Positions 63,952-64,000 of a DNA stretch of 64,000 nt are shown here, one piece after another. Where the stretch lies: the NCBI RefSeq assembly GCF_040081925.1, contig NZ_JBEBMF010000002.1, positions 558,001 through 622,000 of the forward strand, read 5' to 3'. Below the pieces are notes generated by a model. That model did not search any database. It was given only the letters and a program-made list of their open reading frames with translations, and was not told the DNA's origin. Positions within the stretch are counted from its first letter, which is position 1; every line of letters starts with the position of its first letter. The stretch comes from Mesorhizobium_K quangtriensis (GTDB taxonomy: Bacteria > Pseudomonadota > Alphaproteobacteria > Rhizobiales > Rhizobiaceae). Made by a program: the position numbers and the translations under genes.

Positions 63952-64000
63952 GAGCACCGCCCAACCTTACCCCACAGGGTGCCAGCTTCGTCGAATACGA

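Overview
The window is a GC-rich alphaproteobacterial chromosome segment, most likely from Rhizobiales (Mesorhizobium/Phyllobacteriaceae-like). The evidence is the division and cell wall (dcw) cluster with its bamD-recN-ligA tail, the alphaproteobacterial-type RNase P RNA, a PhoB-box-linked betaine-lipid btaAB pair, a CtrA-type box and a CcrM-type GANTC cluster. Genes are dense and often overlap by ATGA or TGATG. I saw no tRNA, rRNA, CRISPR array, phage or intact insertion sequence.

Region 1 (1-25.9 kb, all on the minus strand) is a complete dcw cluster. Read in the direction of transcription it runs mraZ-rsmH-ftsL-ftsI-murE-murF-mraY-murD-ftsW-murG-murC-murB, a 392-bp gap, ddl-ftsQ-ftsA-ftsZ, then lpxC, bamD, recN and ligA (cut by the window edge). 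It covers cytoplasmic and lipid-linked peptidoglycan precursor synthesis, the septal synthase pair FtsW/FtsI, the FtsQL and FtsAZ division proteins, lipid A commitment and outer-membrane assembly. Two regulatory regions stand out. Four (C/T)GGG repeats at exact 10-bp spacing lie over the candidate mraZ promoter, and eleven GANTC sites are packed into about 340 bp upstream of ddl-ftsQAZ.

Region 2 (26-32 kb) has a Cys/Met-metabolism PLP enzyme, rnpB, three minus-strand genes for a lytic transglycosylase, a muropeptide amidase and a TerB-DnaJ protein, an EamA exporter, a small lipoprotein with a perfect TTAA-N7-TTAA box upstream, and a MarR-like regulator.

Region 3 (32-43.6 kb) carries a fused 5-oxoprolinase/hydantoinase, a cupin, PHO-box-preceded btaAB (betaine lipid synthesis), a GH25 lysozyme-like lipoprotein overlapping a saccharopine-dehydrogenase-like/DUF4166 protein, an ornithine/lysine decarboxylase and a second EamA exporter.

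Region 4 (43.6-52.5 kb) starts with a 28-residue membrane microprotein that has its own promoter-like sequence, strong ribosome site and terminator. It continues with metF and an ArsR-methyltransferase fusion (candidate operator upstream), trmO, a DUF2293 gene and a MOSC gene. Next comes a compact overlapping trio: a highly divergent cytochrome P450, an acyl carrier protein and an alpha/beta-hydrolase. This trio is the best candidate for an undescribed system. ettA, a glyoxalase-related small protein and a hydrolase remnant follow.

Region 5 (52.5-64 kb) has an ABC-2 exporter pair, a lysophospholipase-like hydrolase, a class III CoA-transferase/ThDP enzyme/GltS operon, an orphan protein, and a four-gene ABC importer of the NMT1/THI5 type with two permeases.
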